Below, in pieces: positions 1 to 6,784 of a stretch of DNA of 24,070 nucleotides. The stretch covers positions 1 to 24,070 of the forward strand of contig CAZOQJ010000023.1 in NCBI GenBank assembly GCA_964581905.1, read 5' to 3'. This DNA is from CAZBWE01 sp964581905. GTDB lineage: Bacteria; Planctomycetota; Phycisphaerae; Sedimentisphaerales; Anaerobacaceae. The notes under the pieces were generated by a model that was not told the origin of the DNA, did no database searches, and was given only the letters and a program-made list of their open reading frames with translations. Position 1 is the stretch's first letter. Every line of letters starts with the position of its first letter. The position numbers were made by a program, and so were the translations under genes.

Positions 1-270
1 GAGCAGTCTCTGGTAGTAAATACAGAGAAAGGAAATTTGGTTATAACCGGCTGTGCTCATCCTGGGTTGGCGAAGATAATTAACAAAGCAAAGCAATTAG
101 GTGAAGTCTATGCTGTTTTAGGCGGCTTCCATGGATTTTCAAAGTTAGAGAAGCTTCAGGGAATCGAGTTAATCGCTCCTTGTCATTGTACGAGATATAT
201 TAAGCAAATAAGCGAAAAGTATCCCCAGCAGTTCAAACAGGTAAAAGCAGGTACTGTTATTGAAATATAA
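1..270 (+). CDS. Metallo-beta-lactamase-fold hydrolase, C-terminal part (COG1237-like), truncated by window start
   Basis: The frame is open from base 1 and ends in TAA at 268-270, so only the last 89 residues of a larger protein are present. The visible part has TGCAHPG early, then YAVLGGFHGF, then APCHCT. This succession is typical of the C-terminal half of the COG1237 branch of the metallo-beta-lactamase superfamily, annotated as dihydropterin-type or generic metal-dependent hydrolases. The His of the GGFH and PCHCT segments are expected metal or active-site region residues. Substrate cannot be told. The 59-residue ORF begins 11 bases after the stop, so they could be co-transcribed. The superfamily call is firm; the reaction is not known. 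Confidence 0.8.
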   Translation, partial: EQSLVVNTEKGNLVITGCAHPGLAKIINKAKQLGEVYAVLGGFHGFSKLEKLQGIELIAPCHCTRYIKQISEKYPQQFKQVKAGTVIEI

Positions 271-281
271 GACGGTTTCTT

Positions 282-461
282 ATGGCAGGCTTTTTCGACT
301 GGTTCAAAAGACGTTCGGATGTTGAACGGAAACAAGCAGATGGCACCGGCTTGGCCATTCAAGCAGTTGAGAAGTTCAAGGACAGAACCTTTAAATTCAA
401 AGGGCCTGGCATGGAGCATTCACACGTACCATCAGAAGAAATAATCAAGATTTATACATGA
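282..461 (+). CDS. Small hypothetical protein, 59 residues
   Basis: An ATG-started ORF begins 11 bases after the hydrolase stop and ends in TGA at 459-461. The product starts MAGFFDWFKRRSD and is rich in Lys and charged residues, with no signal peptide or membrane segment. I do not recognise a family. No good Shine-Dalgarno sequence precedes the ATG (GACGGTTTCTT). Support comes only from tight spacing behind the hydrolase and an ATGA overlap with the next small ORF. It may be a real short gene, or a broken remnant like its downstream neighbour. Confidence 0.35.
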   Translation: MAGFFDWFKRRSDVERKQADGTGLAIQAVEKFKDRTFKFKGPGMEHSHVPSEEIIKIYT

Positions 462-583
462 GGAGTTACCTCAACATTACGACTATAGAACGCAACAAAA
501 TGTTAGAAGGACTGGTAAAATTTCGTGTTGAATACACCGGTAATTATTGGCTTGAAGTCTTTCTTTTAATTAAAACCCTTTGA
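458..583 (+). pseudogene. Remnant of a COG0731-like radical SAM protein
   Basis: This 41-codon ORF overlaps the previous stop by ATGA. Its segment MLEGLVKFRVEYTGNYWLEV resembles the internal 'EGL..FR.EY.G..WLEVMLV' stretch of COG0731-type radical SAM Fe-S oxidoreductases, by recall of the family and not by a search. There is no CxxxCxxC cluster motif and no room for the SAM domain, and the frame stops about where the family would continue into its conserved GVN segment. I read it as an internal fragment of a decayed gene. A short real protein with chance resemblance remains possible. Confidence 0.45.
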
Positions 584-658
584 TTTTAGCCGATTGCATG
601 CTCAAAAGCAGGTTTTCAACAAATAATTGAAGAAAAATAGAATTTTCTCAAATTTTTC

Positions 659-687
659 TTGAATAATAAGAATAGTTCTTATATAGT
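659..687 (+). promoter_or_regulatory. Probable sigma70-type promoter of the perR-like gene
   Basis: TTGAAT at 659-664 and TATAGT at 682-687 are separated by exactly 17 bases, a good vegetative promoter. The dyad at 666-682 fills the spacer, so a bound repressor would block polymerase. The expected transcription start near 694 leaves a leader of about 38 bases before the ATG at 732. Confidence 0.6.
666..682. promoter_or_regulatory. PerR/Fur-type operator candidate upstream of perR-like gene
   Basis: ATAAGAATAGTTCTTAT is an inverted repeat with 7-base arms (ATAAGAA/TTCTTAT) around TAG. Read in the 7-1-7 layout of Fur/PerR boxes it is TAAGAAT-A-GTTCTTA at 667-681. Its near-twin sits upstream of the ferritin gene at 1197-1211. 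The position inside the core promoter of a Fur-family gene implies autoregulation (inference). Confidence 0.65.
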
Positions 688-731
688 AAATATTAGTAAA
701 AATAATATTAAGCTTTTTGTGTGACGATAAG

Positions 732-1175
732 ATGCTGCAAAAAAATAAAGAAGACCTGATAGTTTTATTTCGGGATAGGTGTAAACAACACAACCTCAAC
801 ATGACTCCACAACGCGTGGCAATATATGAGGAGTTGATTAAATCAAAAAACCATCCTGATGCAGATGATATTTTCAAGAGGGTTAGAAACATCTTCCCTG
901 ACATATCTATTGATACTGTATATAGAACGCTTTCTAAATTTGCCGAAATCGGTGTTATTCATGTTGTCGAAGGTTATGGTGAGGCAAAACGCTATGACCC
1001 TGATACGAATAAGCACCATCATTTCAGATGCCAAAAATGTAATAAAATAGTGGACTTTCATGACAGAAGTTATGACAACGTGAAGGTCCCTAAGGCATTT
1101 CAAAAAAACTTCAGGGTTGTGAATGTAAAGGTAATTTTGGAAGGCGTGTGTGATAAATGTGTTAAAAAGCGTTGA
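732..1175 (+). CDS. perR: PerR-type Fur-family peroxide/metal-responsive repressor
   Basis: Fur-family DNA-binding repressor of 147 residues from the ATG at 732; an in-frame TTG at 717 could extend it by five residues, and neither has a clear ribosome site. The winged-helix part includes MTPQRVAIYEEL and SIDTVYRTLSKFAEIG. The metal residues H41, D89, H95, H97 and D108 match the Bacillus subtilis PerR set H37, D85, H91, H93, D104 with a constant +4 offset. The structural Zn pairs C100/C103 and C140/C143 match the same way. Asp at position 89, where Fur proteins usually have Glu, favours PerR, which senses H2O2 by metal-catalysed His oxidation. It sits upstream of a Dps-like ferritin and shares a dyad operator with it. 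Target genes are inferred. Confidence 0.85.
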   Translation: MLQKNKEDLIVLFRDRCKQHNLNMTPQRVAIYEELIKSKNHPDADDIFKRVRNIFPDISIDTVYRTLSKFAEIGVIHVVEGYGEAKRYDPDTNKHHHFRCQKCNKIVDFHDRSYDNVKVPKAFQKNFRVVNVKVILEGVCDKCVKKR

Positions 1176-1211
1176 CATATTTTTTTACAAGATGATTAAG
1201 AATAATTCTTA
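1172..1211 (+). promoter_or_regulatory. Promoter region of the DPSL ferritin gene (partial)
   Basis: A perfect -35 hexamer TTGACA lies at 1172-1177, overlapping the perR stop codon. At 16 to 19 bases downstream only poor -10 matches are present (for example TAAGAA at 1197), and these overlap the operator. The exact start point cannot be fixed from sequence. No terminator lies between the two genes, so read-through from perR is also possible. Confidence 0.4.
1197..1211. promoter_or_regulatory. PerR/Fur-type operator candidate upstream of DPSL ferritin
   Basis: TAAGAATAATTCTTA is a perfect 15-base palindrome in the 7-1-7 arrangement of Fur-superfamily boxes (known Per box: TTATAATnATTATAA). 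It matches the dyad in the perR promoter at 14 of 15 positions. A weaker related sequence, TAGGAAT-A-ATTATGA at 1214-1228, is centred 17 bases downstream and could be a second contact site. Confidence 0.65.
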
Positions 1212-1298
1212 TTTAGGAATAATTATGAAGAGAGGTAGTGTTAAAAGTTTTTTGTAACATTAATTGTTTAATGAGATTTTAAGAAAGGAGATAATAAA

Positions 1299-1850
1299 AT
1301 GGCAAAAGTAGCAATTGAAATGGTCAAAAAATCCGGAGTAGACGTAGACAAATTGTTGGAGCTGCTAATAAAGAATGCTTCTGCTGAGCTTACCACTTAT
1401 TACTATTACACGATTCTTCGTGCGAACCTGATAGGTTTGAAAGGCGAAGGGATTAAAGAAATTGCTGAGACAGCGAGGATTGAGGACCGTAATCATTTTG
1501 AAGCCTTAATGCCTCGCATATATGAGCTTGGTGGTAAACTGCCGGGATGTATGAAGGAGTTCCACGATATGTCCGCGTGTCCACCAGCCGAGCTTCCGAA
1601 AGACCCAGCAGATGTCGAAGCAATACTCAAAGTGCTTGTGAATGCAGAAAGATGTGCGGTCAGAGGATATACCGGAATCTGTAACATGACTGCTGGGAAG
1701 GACCACAGGACGTATGATTTGGCTCTCGCAATACTCAACGAAGAGATTGAGCATGAATCATGGTTTTCCGAGTTTCTTGGTGAAGGTCCATCTGGTCATT
1801 TCTTACGCCGTGGCGAAACTTCTCCGTTTGTTTCCAAATTCTTAAAATAA
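1299..1850 (+). CDS. Dps-like (DPSL/thioferritin) iron-storage, peroxide-detoxifying protein
   Basis: A 183-residue ferritin-superfamily four-helix protein preceded by a strong ribosome site (AAAGGAGA, about 7 bases before ATG). Di-iron ligand candidates appear in order: E30 in AELTTYYYY, E62/D63 and H66 in IEDRNHFEAL, E117 in NAERC, and E149/H152 in EEIEHESWF. Cysteines at 84, 94, 119 and 128 fit the cysteine-bearing DPSL class better than classical Dps. DPSL proteins form small cages that oxidise Fe2+ with H2O2 and so limit hydroxyl radical formation. The placement behind perR with a shared operator supports peroxide-induced expression (inference). A bacterioferritin-like protein is the alternative; length and Cys content favour DPSL. 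Confidence 0.8.
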   Translation: MAKVAIEMVKKSGVDVDKLLELLIKNASAELTTYYYYTILRANLIGLKGEGIKEIAETARIEDRNHFEALMPRIYELGGKLPGCMKEFHDMSACPPAELPKDPADVEAILKVLVNAERCAVRGYTGICNMTAGKDHRTYDLALAILNEEIEHESWFSEFLGEGPSGHFLRRGETSPFVSKFLK

Positions 1851-1862
1851 TGTTTGCTTCAG

Positions 1863-1896
1863 GGAGGGTCATTCTGAATGGCTCGGATGGCCCTCC
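1863..1896 (+). terminator. Probable rho-independent terminator after the ferritin gene
   Basis: GGAGGGTCATTC and GGATGGCCCTCC form a 12-bp stem, counting two G-U pairs, with a 10-base loop, starting 12 bases past the ferritin stop. ATTTCTTTC follows, a modest U-rich tail. It lies between convergent genes and may also limit transcription arriving from the bat operon on the other strand, although that side lacks a T-run. Confidence 0.6.
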
Positions 1897-1946
1897 ATTT
1901 CTTTCGGTTGAGAGTTTGGCTCTGCTTGTGCAATTACGTGGTGAGA

Positions 1947-2762
1947 TTAAATTAACTCTGCGCTATCATCGGGAATCCAGCTGTCACTGTCATCAGAAAG
2001 TTTTATGTGAAACCACCCGGGTCTGTTTTCGAGCAAATCGAATTCCGTCCCTTCATGAAGCGGTTCTTTGAAACTGGGCGGATAATTCTGTCCATCGCCC
2101 TGGCGGGCAATAACCTCTTTAGCTGTAATAACTCCGCAAATTGTGCTGGTTTGGCTCCTGGATTCTACGATAACCGATGCGAGAAAACAGATTGTTAAAA
2201 TACCACAAATTGCCATAGCAGCCGTCAATGGACCAATCCTTCCGAACCATATTGTGGTTGTGATACATAAGCAGACAATTCCGAAGAAGATACACGTGAG
2301 CAGGAATTTGGTTTTAATCGAGAAGTCGTAGTGCCAGAAAAACAAAGTTTGCAGTACGCGTTTTTCTGTTTTTACGGCTACCTTATCTATTCTTTGGCTG
2401 CGTGCGAAAGCTAAATTCTTTTTGATGTTTTCATCAGAGCCGTCTATTTTTACAGCCCTGCGGTAATTTAAAATGGCTTTGCCGAGCTGGCCATGAAGGA
2501 AGTAGGCATTGGCAAGATTATGATACAGTTTGGCATTTTTGATTTGTTCCTGGTCGATGATTCTTTCAAAACCAAGAATTGCTTTTTCGTAAAGTCTTTT
2601 GGCCTGCTGCAGTTCCTCCGTTGAGTTAGCTTGTCTGAAATCCTGATTTGCCTGGTTGAAAAGTGTGCACATCTGCTCATTTGACGGTTCGGCCTTTGCC
2701 GAGGTTGCCGTCACAAATAAAAGTAAGCTAACTGACAATGTTGTATATTTTTTTATCGTCAT
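1947..2762 (-). CDS. batE: BatE-like membrane protein: TPR, two membrane segments, SH3-type C-terminus
   Basis: This 271-residue protein is last in the nine-gene minus-strand operon. A signal peptide (MTIKKYTTLSVSLLLFVTATSAKA) is followed by a TPR-like helical region (about 35-120, including LYHNLANAYFLHGQLGKAILNYRRAVK). Two hydrophobic segments lie at about 150-172 and 176-197. The tail, about 205-271, ends RPGWFHIKLSDDSDSWIPDD, which looks like a bacterial SH3 fold. This is the usual BatE layout of the Bacteroides-type aerotolerance operon. Its ATG overlaps the batD stop by ATGA, implying translational coupling. A structural or scaffolding role in a periplasmic Bat complex is inferred; no enzymatic motif is visible. 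Confidence 0.78.
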   Translation of the reverse strand: MTIKKYTTLSVSLLLFVTATSAKAEPSNEQMCTLFNQANQDFRQANSTEELQQAKRLYEKAILGFERIIDQEQIKNAKLYHNLANAYFLHGQLGKAILNYRRAVKIDGSDENIKKNLAFARSQRIDKVAVKTEKRVLQTLFFWHYDFSIKTKFLLTCIFFGIVCLCITTTIWFGRIGPLTAAMAICGILTICFLASVIVESRSQTSTICGVITAKEVIARQGDGQNYPPSFKEPLHEGTEFDLLENRPGWFHIKLSDDSDSWIPDDSAELI

Positions 2763-4588
2763 TTCCTGGTTTTTTTATCGATGGTTTGAATCAGCTTTAT
2801 TACTTCTTTAATTTGTGTTGAGCCGATACTCGCTTCTATGGCTGCATATCGAGCAGCTTCACAATTGACTATTATTTCTTTGAATTTTTCTGCTGTTCGG
2901 CGGTCCTGTGTTGCTGCAGCGAGCACTTCCTGACAATCGTCTCCGGTAAGCGACCCTGCGGTTCTGTCAAAACGGTCACCAATATACTGTTTCATTACCG
3001 AAGTAAGCAATTCATGCCGTTGTTGCGCAGCCGTCGAAGAAATTTTCTTTAGTTTACCGGTAGCTATGCTCGCGGCATTTCGTCGACGTTTCTGGGCAAC
3101 TTTTTCAGGGGTCGTATGTGTGAGGAATTTAATCATGGCACTGACTATAAGTAAAATCAAAGGTCCTGCCCAGACAGGGGCATAATCTGGACTGACAACA
3201 GCAGACAATGGCGAAAATGTTTGATTTGTTAAGACGTCGAGTCCTTCATAATTAGCTGAAAGTCCTTTTTTTATTACCTCAACTTCTTTATTCACCGGCG
3301 CAAAATCTTTACCCTCCAAATCCGCATTGGTCAGCATCTTGGATGGTGACACCTCAAGCTTTATTGGCTCGGTTTTAGCCACTGCGTATCTGCCCTTTTC
3401 GGTGTCGAAATAAGCGAGCGGAATCGGAGGTATCTCAGCAACTTTGTCGTTGTTGGCCCGTATTGTTTGCGTAAAGGCTTTATAGCCGTTTTCAATCGCC
3501 GGTGTCGCTTTCTCGGAGGGAATTTTAAAGTTCTGTGCCAGTTCAGAAATCTGCTCAAGTGCCGGCCACTGAACGGGTTTTAAGTACTTGCCGCCGCCAA
3601 CTTTGATTGTAAGTGTGATAGGGTCACCCACATTGACCTTTGTTGGTGTAGCTGATGCTGAAATCGTATATCGCCCAACCAGGCCATAAAACCCAAAAGG
3701 CTTATCATCTTGCGGCAAAGGCAGTACAGTAAGCTTCAGAGGCTGCGAACTGACCATAAATCGTTTATATTCTTTCCTTGACCCGAAAAAACCATCAAAA
3801 AAACGGTCTCGTGAACGCGATCTGCCAACAGCAACATCGGCAGAGACTGAGGCGGGTGGGATTTCTATCTCACCAGAATACTTGGGAATCAAAACCTTGC
3901 TGAAGGACAGCAGAATCGAATCTTTGCCGTTATGAGTCGTTCGGTATTGGCTGACAAGGACAGTTATACCGTTGCCAAGGTTGAACTCTTTTGCCTGTGG
4001 ATTTGATGTGTCCGGCTCTTCCAGATAAAAGGCATCATTAGTAAAAGCAGGTATATTGAACTGGAAGTCGCCGATGTCGGCGGAGATATAAAACTTTATG
4101 GTCATAATAACCGGCTGGCCGACATAGCATTGCTGCTCTGATAAGGTAACCTCCAGGTTTAATTGGTCGGTTGTACCGGGTTTGAGGATATTGACTTCCA
4201 AAGGATTGGTCTGATAGTTTTTTCCATCAAGCATCACCGTAATCGGCGGCAGGGATATTCGCCCCAGCTGGTTGGCTGTCAGCGAATAACTCATTACATA
4301 GCGTTTAGTAGTTTCCCGGCTCGTTCGGCCATTTACGATGCTTATCGAAGTTTGTGAAACGTCTCTGTTGCCGGCACTTTGCGGATTGTATTTTGCCAGA
4401 GGTGTTAAATCGGCCTGTCCCGACTTATTCTCTCCGTCAATAATTATATGATAACCGAATTTTTCTCCGACATAGATATCTGCTGAAGAATCAACCTGAG
4501 CAAAGACTTGCACGCCAGCCGTGACGTTGCCTGTTAGGAGTGCCACAAGGGCAAAAGCAATAAAAGCATTTTTGGTGAAAAGGTTCAT
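2759..4588 (-). CDS. batD: BatD-like membrane-anchored protein
   Basis: I chose the ATG at 4588 (609 residues) because it directly precedes a signal peptide (MNLFTKNAFIAFALVALLTG) and an AGGA-type ribosome site; it starts one base after the batC stop. Upstream in-frame codons to 4741 overlap batC and encode a Lys/Arg-rich string typical of a shadow of the Q-rich batC end. The long extracytoplasmic part has repeated beta-sandwich-like segments (for example YVGEKFGYHIII, YVGQPVIMTIKF, NVGDPITLTIKV), as in BatD. A membrane helix lies at about 470-489 (VWAGPLILLIVSAMIKFL), followed by a cytoplasmic helical tail of about 120 residues. Its biochemical role is unknown; it is likely a partner of the VWA proteins BatA and BatB. 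Confidence 0.85.
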   Translation of the reverse strand: MNLFTKNAFIAFALVALLTGNVTAGVQVFAQVDSSADIYVGEKFGYHIIIDGENKSGQADLTPLAKYNPQSAGNRDVSQTSISIVNGRTSRETTKRYVMSYSLTANQLGRISLPPITVMLDGKNYQTNPLEVNILKPGTTDQLNLEVTLSEQQCYVGQPVIMTIKFYISADIGDFQFNIPAFTNDAFYLEEPDTSNPQAKEFNLGNGITVLVSQYRTTHNGKDSILLSFSKVLIPKYSGEIEIPPASVSADVAVGRSRSRDRFFDGFFGSRKEYKRFMVSSQPLKLTVLPLPQDDKPFGFYGLVGRYTISASATPTKVNVGDPITLTIKVGGGKYLKPVQWPALEQISELAQNFKIPSEKATPAIENGYKAFTQTIRANNDKVAEIPPIPLAYFDTEKGRYAVAKTEPIKLEVSPSKMLTNADLEGKDFAPVNKEVEVIKKGLSANYEGLDVLTNQTFSPLSAVVSPDYAPVWAGPLILLIVSAMIKFLTHTTPEKVAQKRRRNAASIATGKLKKISSTAAQQRHELLTSVMKQYIGDRFDRTAGSLTGDDCQEVLAAATQDRRTAEKFKEIIVNCEAARYAAIEASIGSTQIKEVIKLIQTIDKKTRK

Positions 4589-4589
4589 A

Positions 4590-5783
4590 TCACCAGTCCT
4601 TTTCCACTTTTTGATAACCGGCTCTCTGGAGGATTTGCCTTTGCTTTTTCTCATTCTGTTCTTTGTCCAGGATTTCTTGGGCAGTTGCATCCGGGGCAGC
4701 AGCTGCCTTTTGTTCCTGCTGATTCTGCTGTTGTTCTTCACCGGGCTGATTCGGTTCCTGCTGCTGTTGAGTTTGTCCCTGTTGTTCCTGCTGTTGTTGC
4801 TGGTTTTGCTGTTGTTGGTTCTGCTGATTTTCCTGAGATAATGCCTTTAGAGCATTTTCAAGGTGTTCGGCAGCTTTATCTTGGGATTGCTTTGCGGAGG
4901 TGCCATCTGAATTTTTTAATTTCGTCTCAGCGTCAGATTGCTTATCCATCGCCTGCTCAAGCTCTCCTGCTGCTTGCTGCATCTGAGGCGGCTGAGGAGT
5001 ATTGGGGTCCTGCTGCTGCATTTGCTGCGATGCCTGCTCTGTTTCTTTCTTAAGTTGCGATTGTTCTTCTGCCTGTTTTTTATAATTATCATCAGCTTGT
5101 TGCTGGTTGATTTGTCCTTTCTCCTGCTGTTCTTTTGTTTGCTGGGTTTGTTTAGCGAGTGCTTTTTGTTGTTCGGCAAGTTCTTTGAGCTGTTCCTGCA
5201 GTTGTTTTTGCTTTTCTGCCTGTTGTTGCTGTTGCTCTTTTTGCTTGTTGAGCTGGTCAATTATGTCTTTGATAATCAAGCGGGCAACTTCGATATTTTT
5301 TGCAGCTTTGTCGTTTTCAGGGTCGATTTCCAGCGCGCTTCGCCAGCAAACAATACTCGTTTGCAGGTCTTCGAGAGCTTTTTGAAGATTGGAGTCTTTT
5401 TGTTTGGACCCACGCTGGAAATAGCAGTTGCCGAGGTTGTACTTGGCCTTGGCAACCAGTTCCATATTTTTACTTTCCGCGGCGACTTCGTTATATAGAT
5501 TTATGGCTTCGGCAAGGTCGTCAAGCTGGAAATAGCAGTTGGCCTTGTTGAATTTTGGCTCCAGCAATTGTGGGCTATCGATAAGGGCCTGGTCATATTC
5601 TTGTAGTGCTTCGTTGAAATTTCCCTTGTCATACAACATATTTGCCTGATGCACTAACTTCTGGACAGAACTTGCCATAGTTACGCCGGTTATCACCAGA
5701 ATCAATGCTAAGTACCACGGCCATCCTGACCGTGGTATCACGGGCTGGAAGCCCGTGATACCGTTAAACTCTCTTGCGTTCAC
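4590..5783 (-). CDS. batC: BatC-like TPR protein with Gln-rich tail; N-terminus altered by a repeat insertion
   Basis: The ORF opens with GTG at 5783, overlapping batB by 20 bases, with GGGAG 11 bases upstream. After a hydrophobic segment (WYLALILVITGVTMA, about 23-37) come TPR units (about 40-170), for example MLYDKGNFNEALQEYDQAL and KAKYNLGNCYFQRG. A very Gln/Glu/Lys-rich region (about 175-365) follows, and the protein ends VEKDW, a common BatC ending. Residues about 8-22 (GITGFQPVIPRSGWP) are encoded by a palindromic repeat at 5714-5762 and are unlikely to be ancestral. They push the hydrophobic signal away from the N-terminus. An internal GTG at 5741 is an alternative start. Confidence 0.82.
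   Translation of the reverse strand: MNAREFNGITGFQPVIPRSGWPWYLALILVITGVTMASSVQKLVHQANMLYDKGNFNEALQEYDQALIDSPQLLEPKFNKANCYFQLDDLAEAINLYNEVAAESKNMELVAKAKYNLGNCYFQRGSKQKDSNLQKALEDLQTSIVCWRSALEIDPENDKAAKNIEVARLIIKDIIDQLNKQKEQQQQQAEKQKQLQEQLKELAEQQKALAKQTQQTKEQQEKGQINQQQADDNYKKQAEEQSQLKKETEQASQQMQQQDPNTPQPPQMQQAAGELEQAMDKQSDAETKLKNSDGTSAKQSQDKAAEHLENALKALSQENQQNQQQQNQQQQQEQQGQTQQQQEPNQPGEEQQQNQQEQKAAAAPDATAQEILDKEQNEKKQRQILQRAGYQKVEKDW
5714..5762. repeat. Double palindromic repeat inside the batC 5' end
   Basis: Two hairpins sit side by side. GGTATCACGGGCT (5734-5746) pairs perfectly with AGCCCGTGATACC (5750-5762) around a 3-base loop. ACCACGG (5714-5720) pairs with CCGTGGT (5730-5736), sharing three bases with the first. 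This is the form of REP-like mobile palindromes. It keeps the batC frame open. Confidence 0.75.
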
Positions 5784-6777
5784 TTGTTAAGTACTCCCAT
5801 ACTATCAAAACTAATCCTAGAGCCAGGAAAATCTGGAACTTTTCATCATACGTCATCATCGTTGTTGACTCAAGCTCACGTTTATCGGCTGAGGCGATAA
5901 GCCCTTCATAAATCTGTCCCAGGTCTAGGGTCGTTCCCGGTTCAACGGATAAGAATTTGCCGCCGTTGGTAGCATATACAACCTTGCGCAAGGTATCGGC
6001 ATCGAGCTTTGACCAGACCTCTTGTCCCTTATATTTCATAAAGGTTTTTTCGCCGTTCGGCCCTGTGATTGGAATCCGTGAGCCTTGCTGCTCATCTCCA
6101 AGTCCAATCGCGATAATTCTTATGCCTTCTATGGCCGCCTTTTCCGCGGCCTGGATAGGGAAACTGTCGTGGTCTTCACCGTCGGTAATCATGATAATAT
6201 CCTTATATTCGCGGCTTTGCCTGTCGAACACATCTTCCGTTGCCTTGCGAATAGCATCTCCAATCATGGTGCCGCCTCTGCTGGTGCTCTCGGTGGATAT
6301 ATCGGCTAACACCATTCGTACAAAGGCATAATCTTGAGTCAATGGACATTTTACCGTGCTGTTGCCGGCGAAAGTTACAATCGCTATTCTATCGCCTTGT
6401 AAAGTTTCCATCAGGTCTCGTATAGCTATCTTTGAACGTTCAAGTCTGCTCGGCTTGATGTCTTCTGCCAGCATAGAATGAGAAGTGTCCAGTAATATAC
6501 AGACGTCCCGGCCTCGGCGTTTTATCTTTTGAGTTTGTGGATTCCACCTTGGCTCCGTTAATGCTAACACAATACTTGTAAAGGCTGCGACCAGCAAAAA
6601 GGCCTTGAATACCTGCTTTTTCAAGCTGACCGAGACGTTAATTTTTTTCAGCATATCAATGCTGGCCAATACTTTCAGTGCCTTGGCCTTACGCCAGAAA
6701 CACCAAAAATAAGCTGGTATCAAAATCGCTGGTACCGTAAATAATAACCACAATGCTTTGTCGTTGCCTAAATTCAT
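5764..6777 (-). CDS. batB: BatB: VWA-domain membrane protein
   Basis: This 337-residue protein has two N-terminal membrane segments (about 7-27 and 56-73), an exposed von Willebrand A domain, and one C-terminal membrane segment just before the end (FQIFLALGLVLIVWEYL). The metal-ion-dependent adhesion site is intact: D97-S99-S101 in LLDTSHSM, the Thr in GGTMIGDAI, and the Asp in MITDGED. BatA and BatB are expected to bind ligands or each other through this Mg2+ site on the periplasmic face. The ATG lies 7 bases after the batA stop, and the 3' end overlaps the batC start by 20 bases. A complete VWA fold with flanking helices makes the family call firm; the bound ligand is unknown. Confidence 0.9.
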   Translation of the reverse strand: MNLGNDKALWLLFTVPAILIPAYFWCFWRKAKALKVLASIDMLKKINVSVSLKKQVFKAFLLVAAFTSIVLALTEPRWNPQTQKIKRRGRDVCILLDTSHSMLAEDIKPSRLERSKIAIRDLMETLQGDRIAIVTFAGNSTVKCPLTQDYAFVRMVLADISTESTSRGGTMIGDAIRKATEDVFDRQSREYKDIIMITDGEDHDSFPIQAAEKAAIEGIRIIAIGLGDEQQGSRIPITGPNGEKTFMKYKGQEVWSKLDADTLRKVVYATNGGKFLSVEPGTTLDLGQIYEGLIASADKRELESTTMMTYDEKFQIFLALGLVLIVWEYLTSERKRV

Positions 6778-6784
6778 AATTAAC

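Noticed and set aside
4589..4741. N-terminal extension of BatD to 4741
   Set aside because: It lies wholly within batC in another frame and is Lys/Arg-rich. The ATG at 4588 has a ribosome site and starts a clear signal peptide.
4521..5498. Long plus-strand ORFs opposite batC and batD, rich in Leu, Cys and Ser
   Set aside because: They are the antisense reading of the Gln-rich batC region; composition follows from CAG/CAA codons, and there is no ribosome site or family resemblance.
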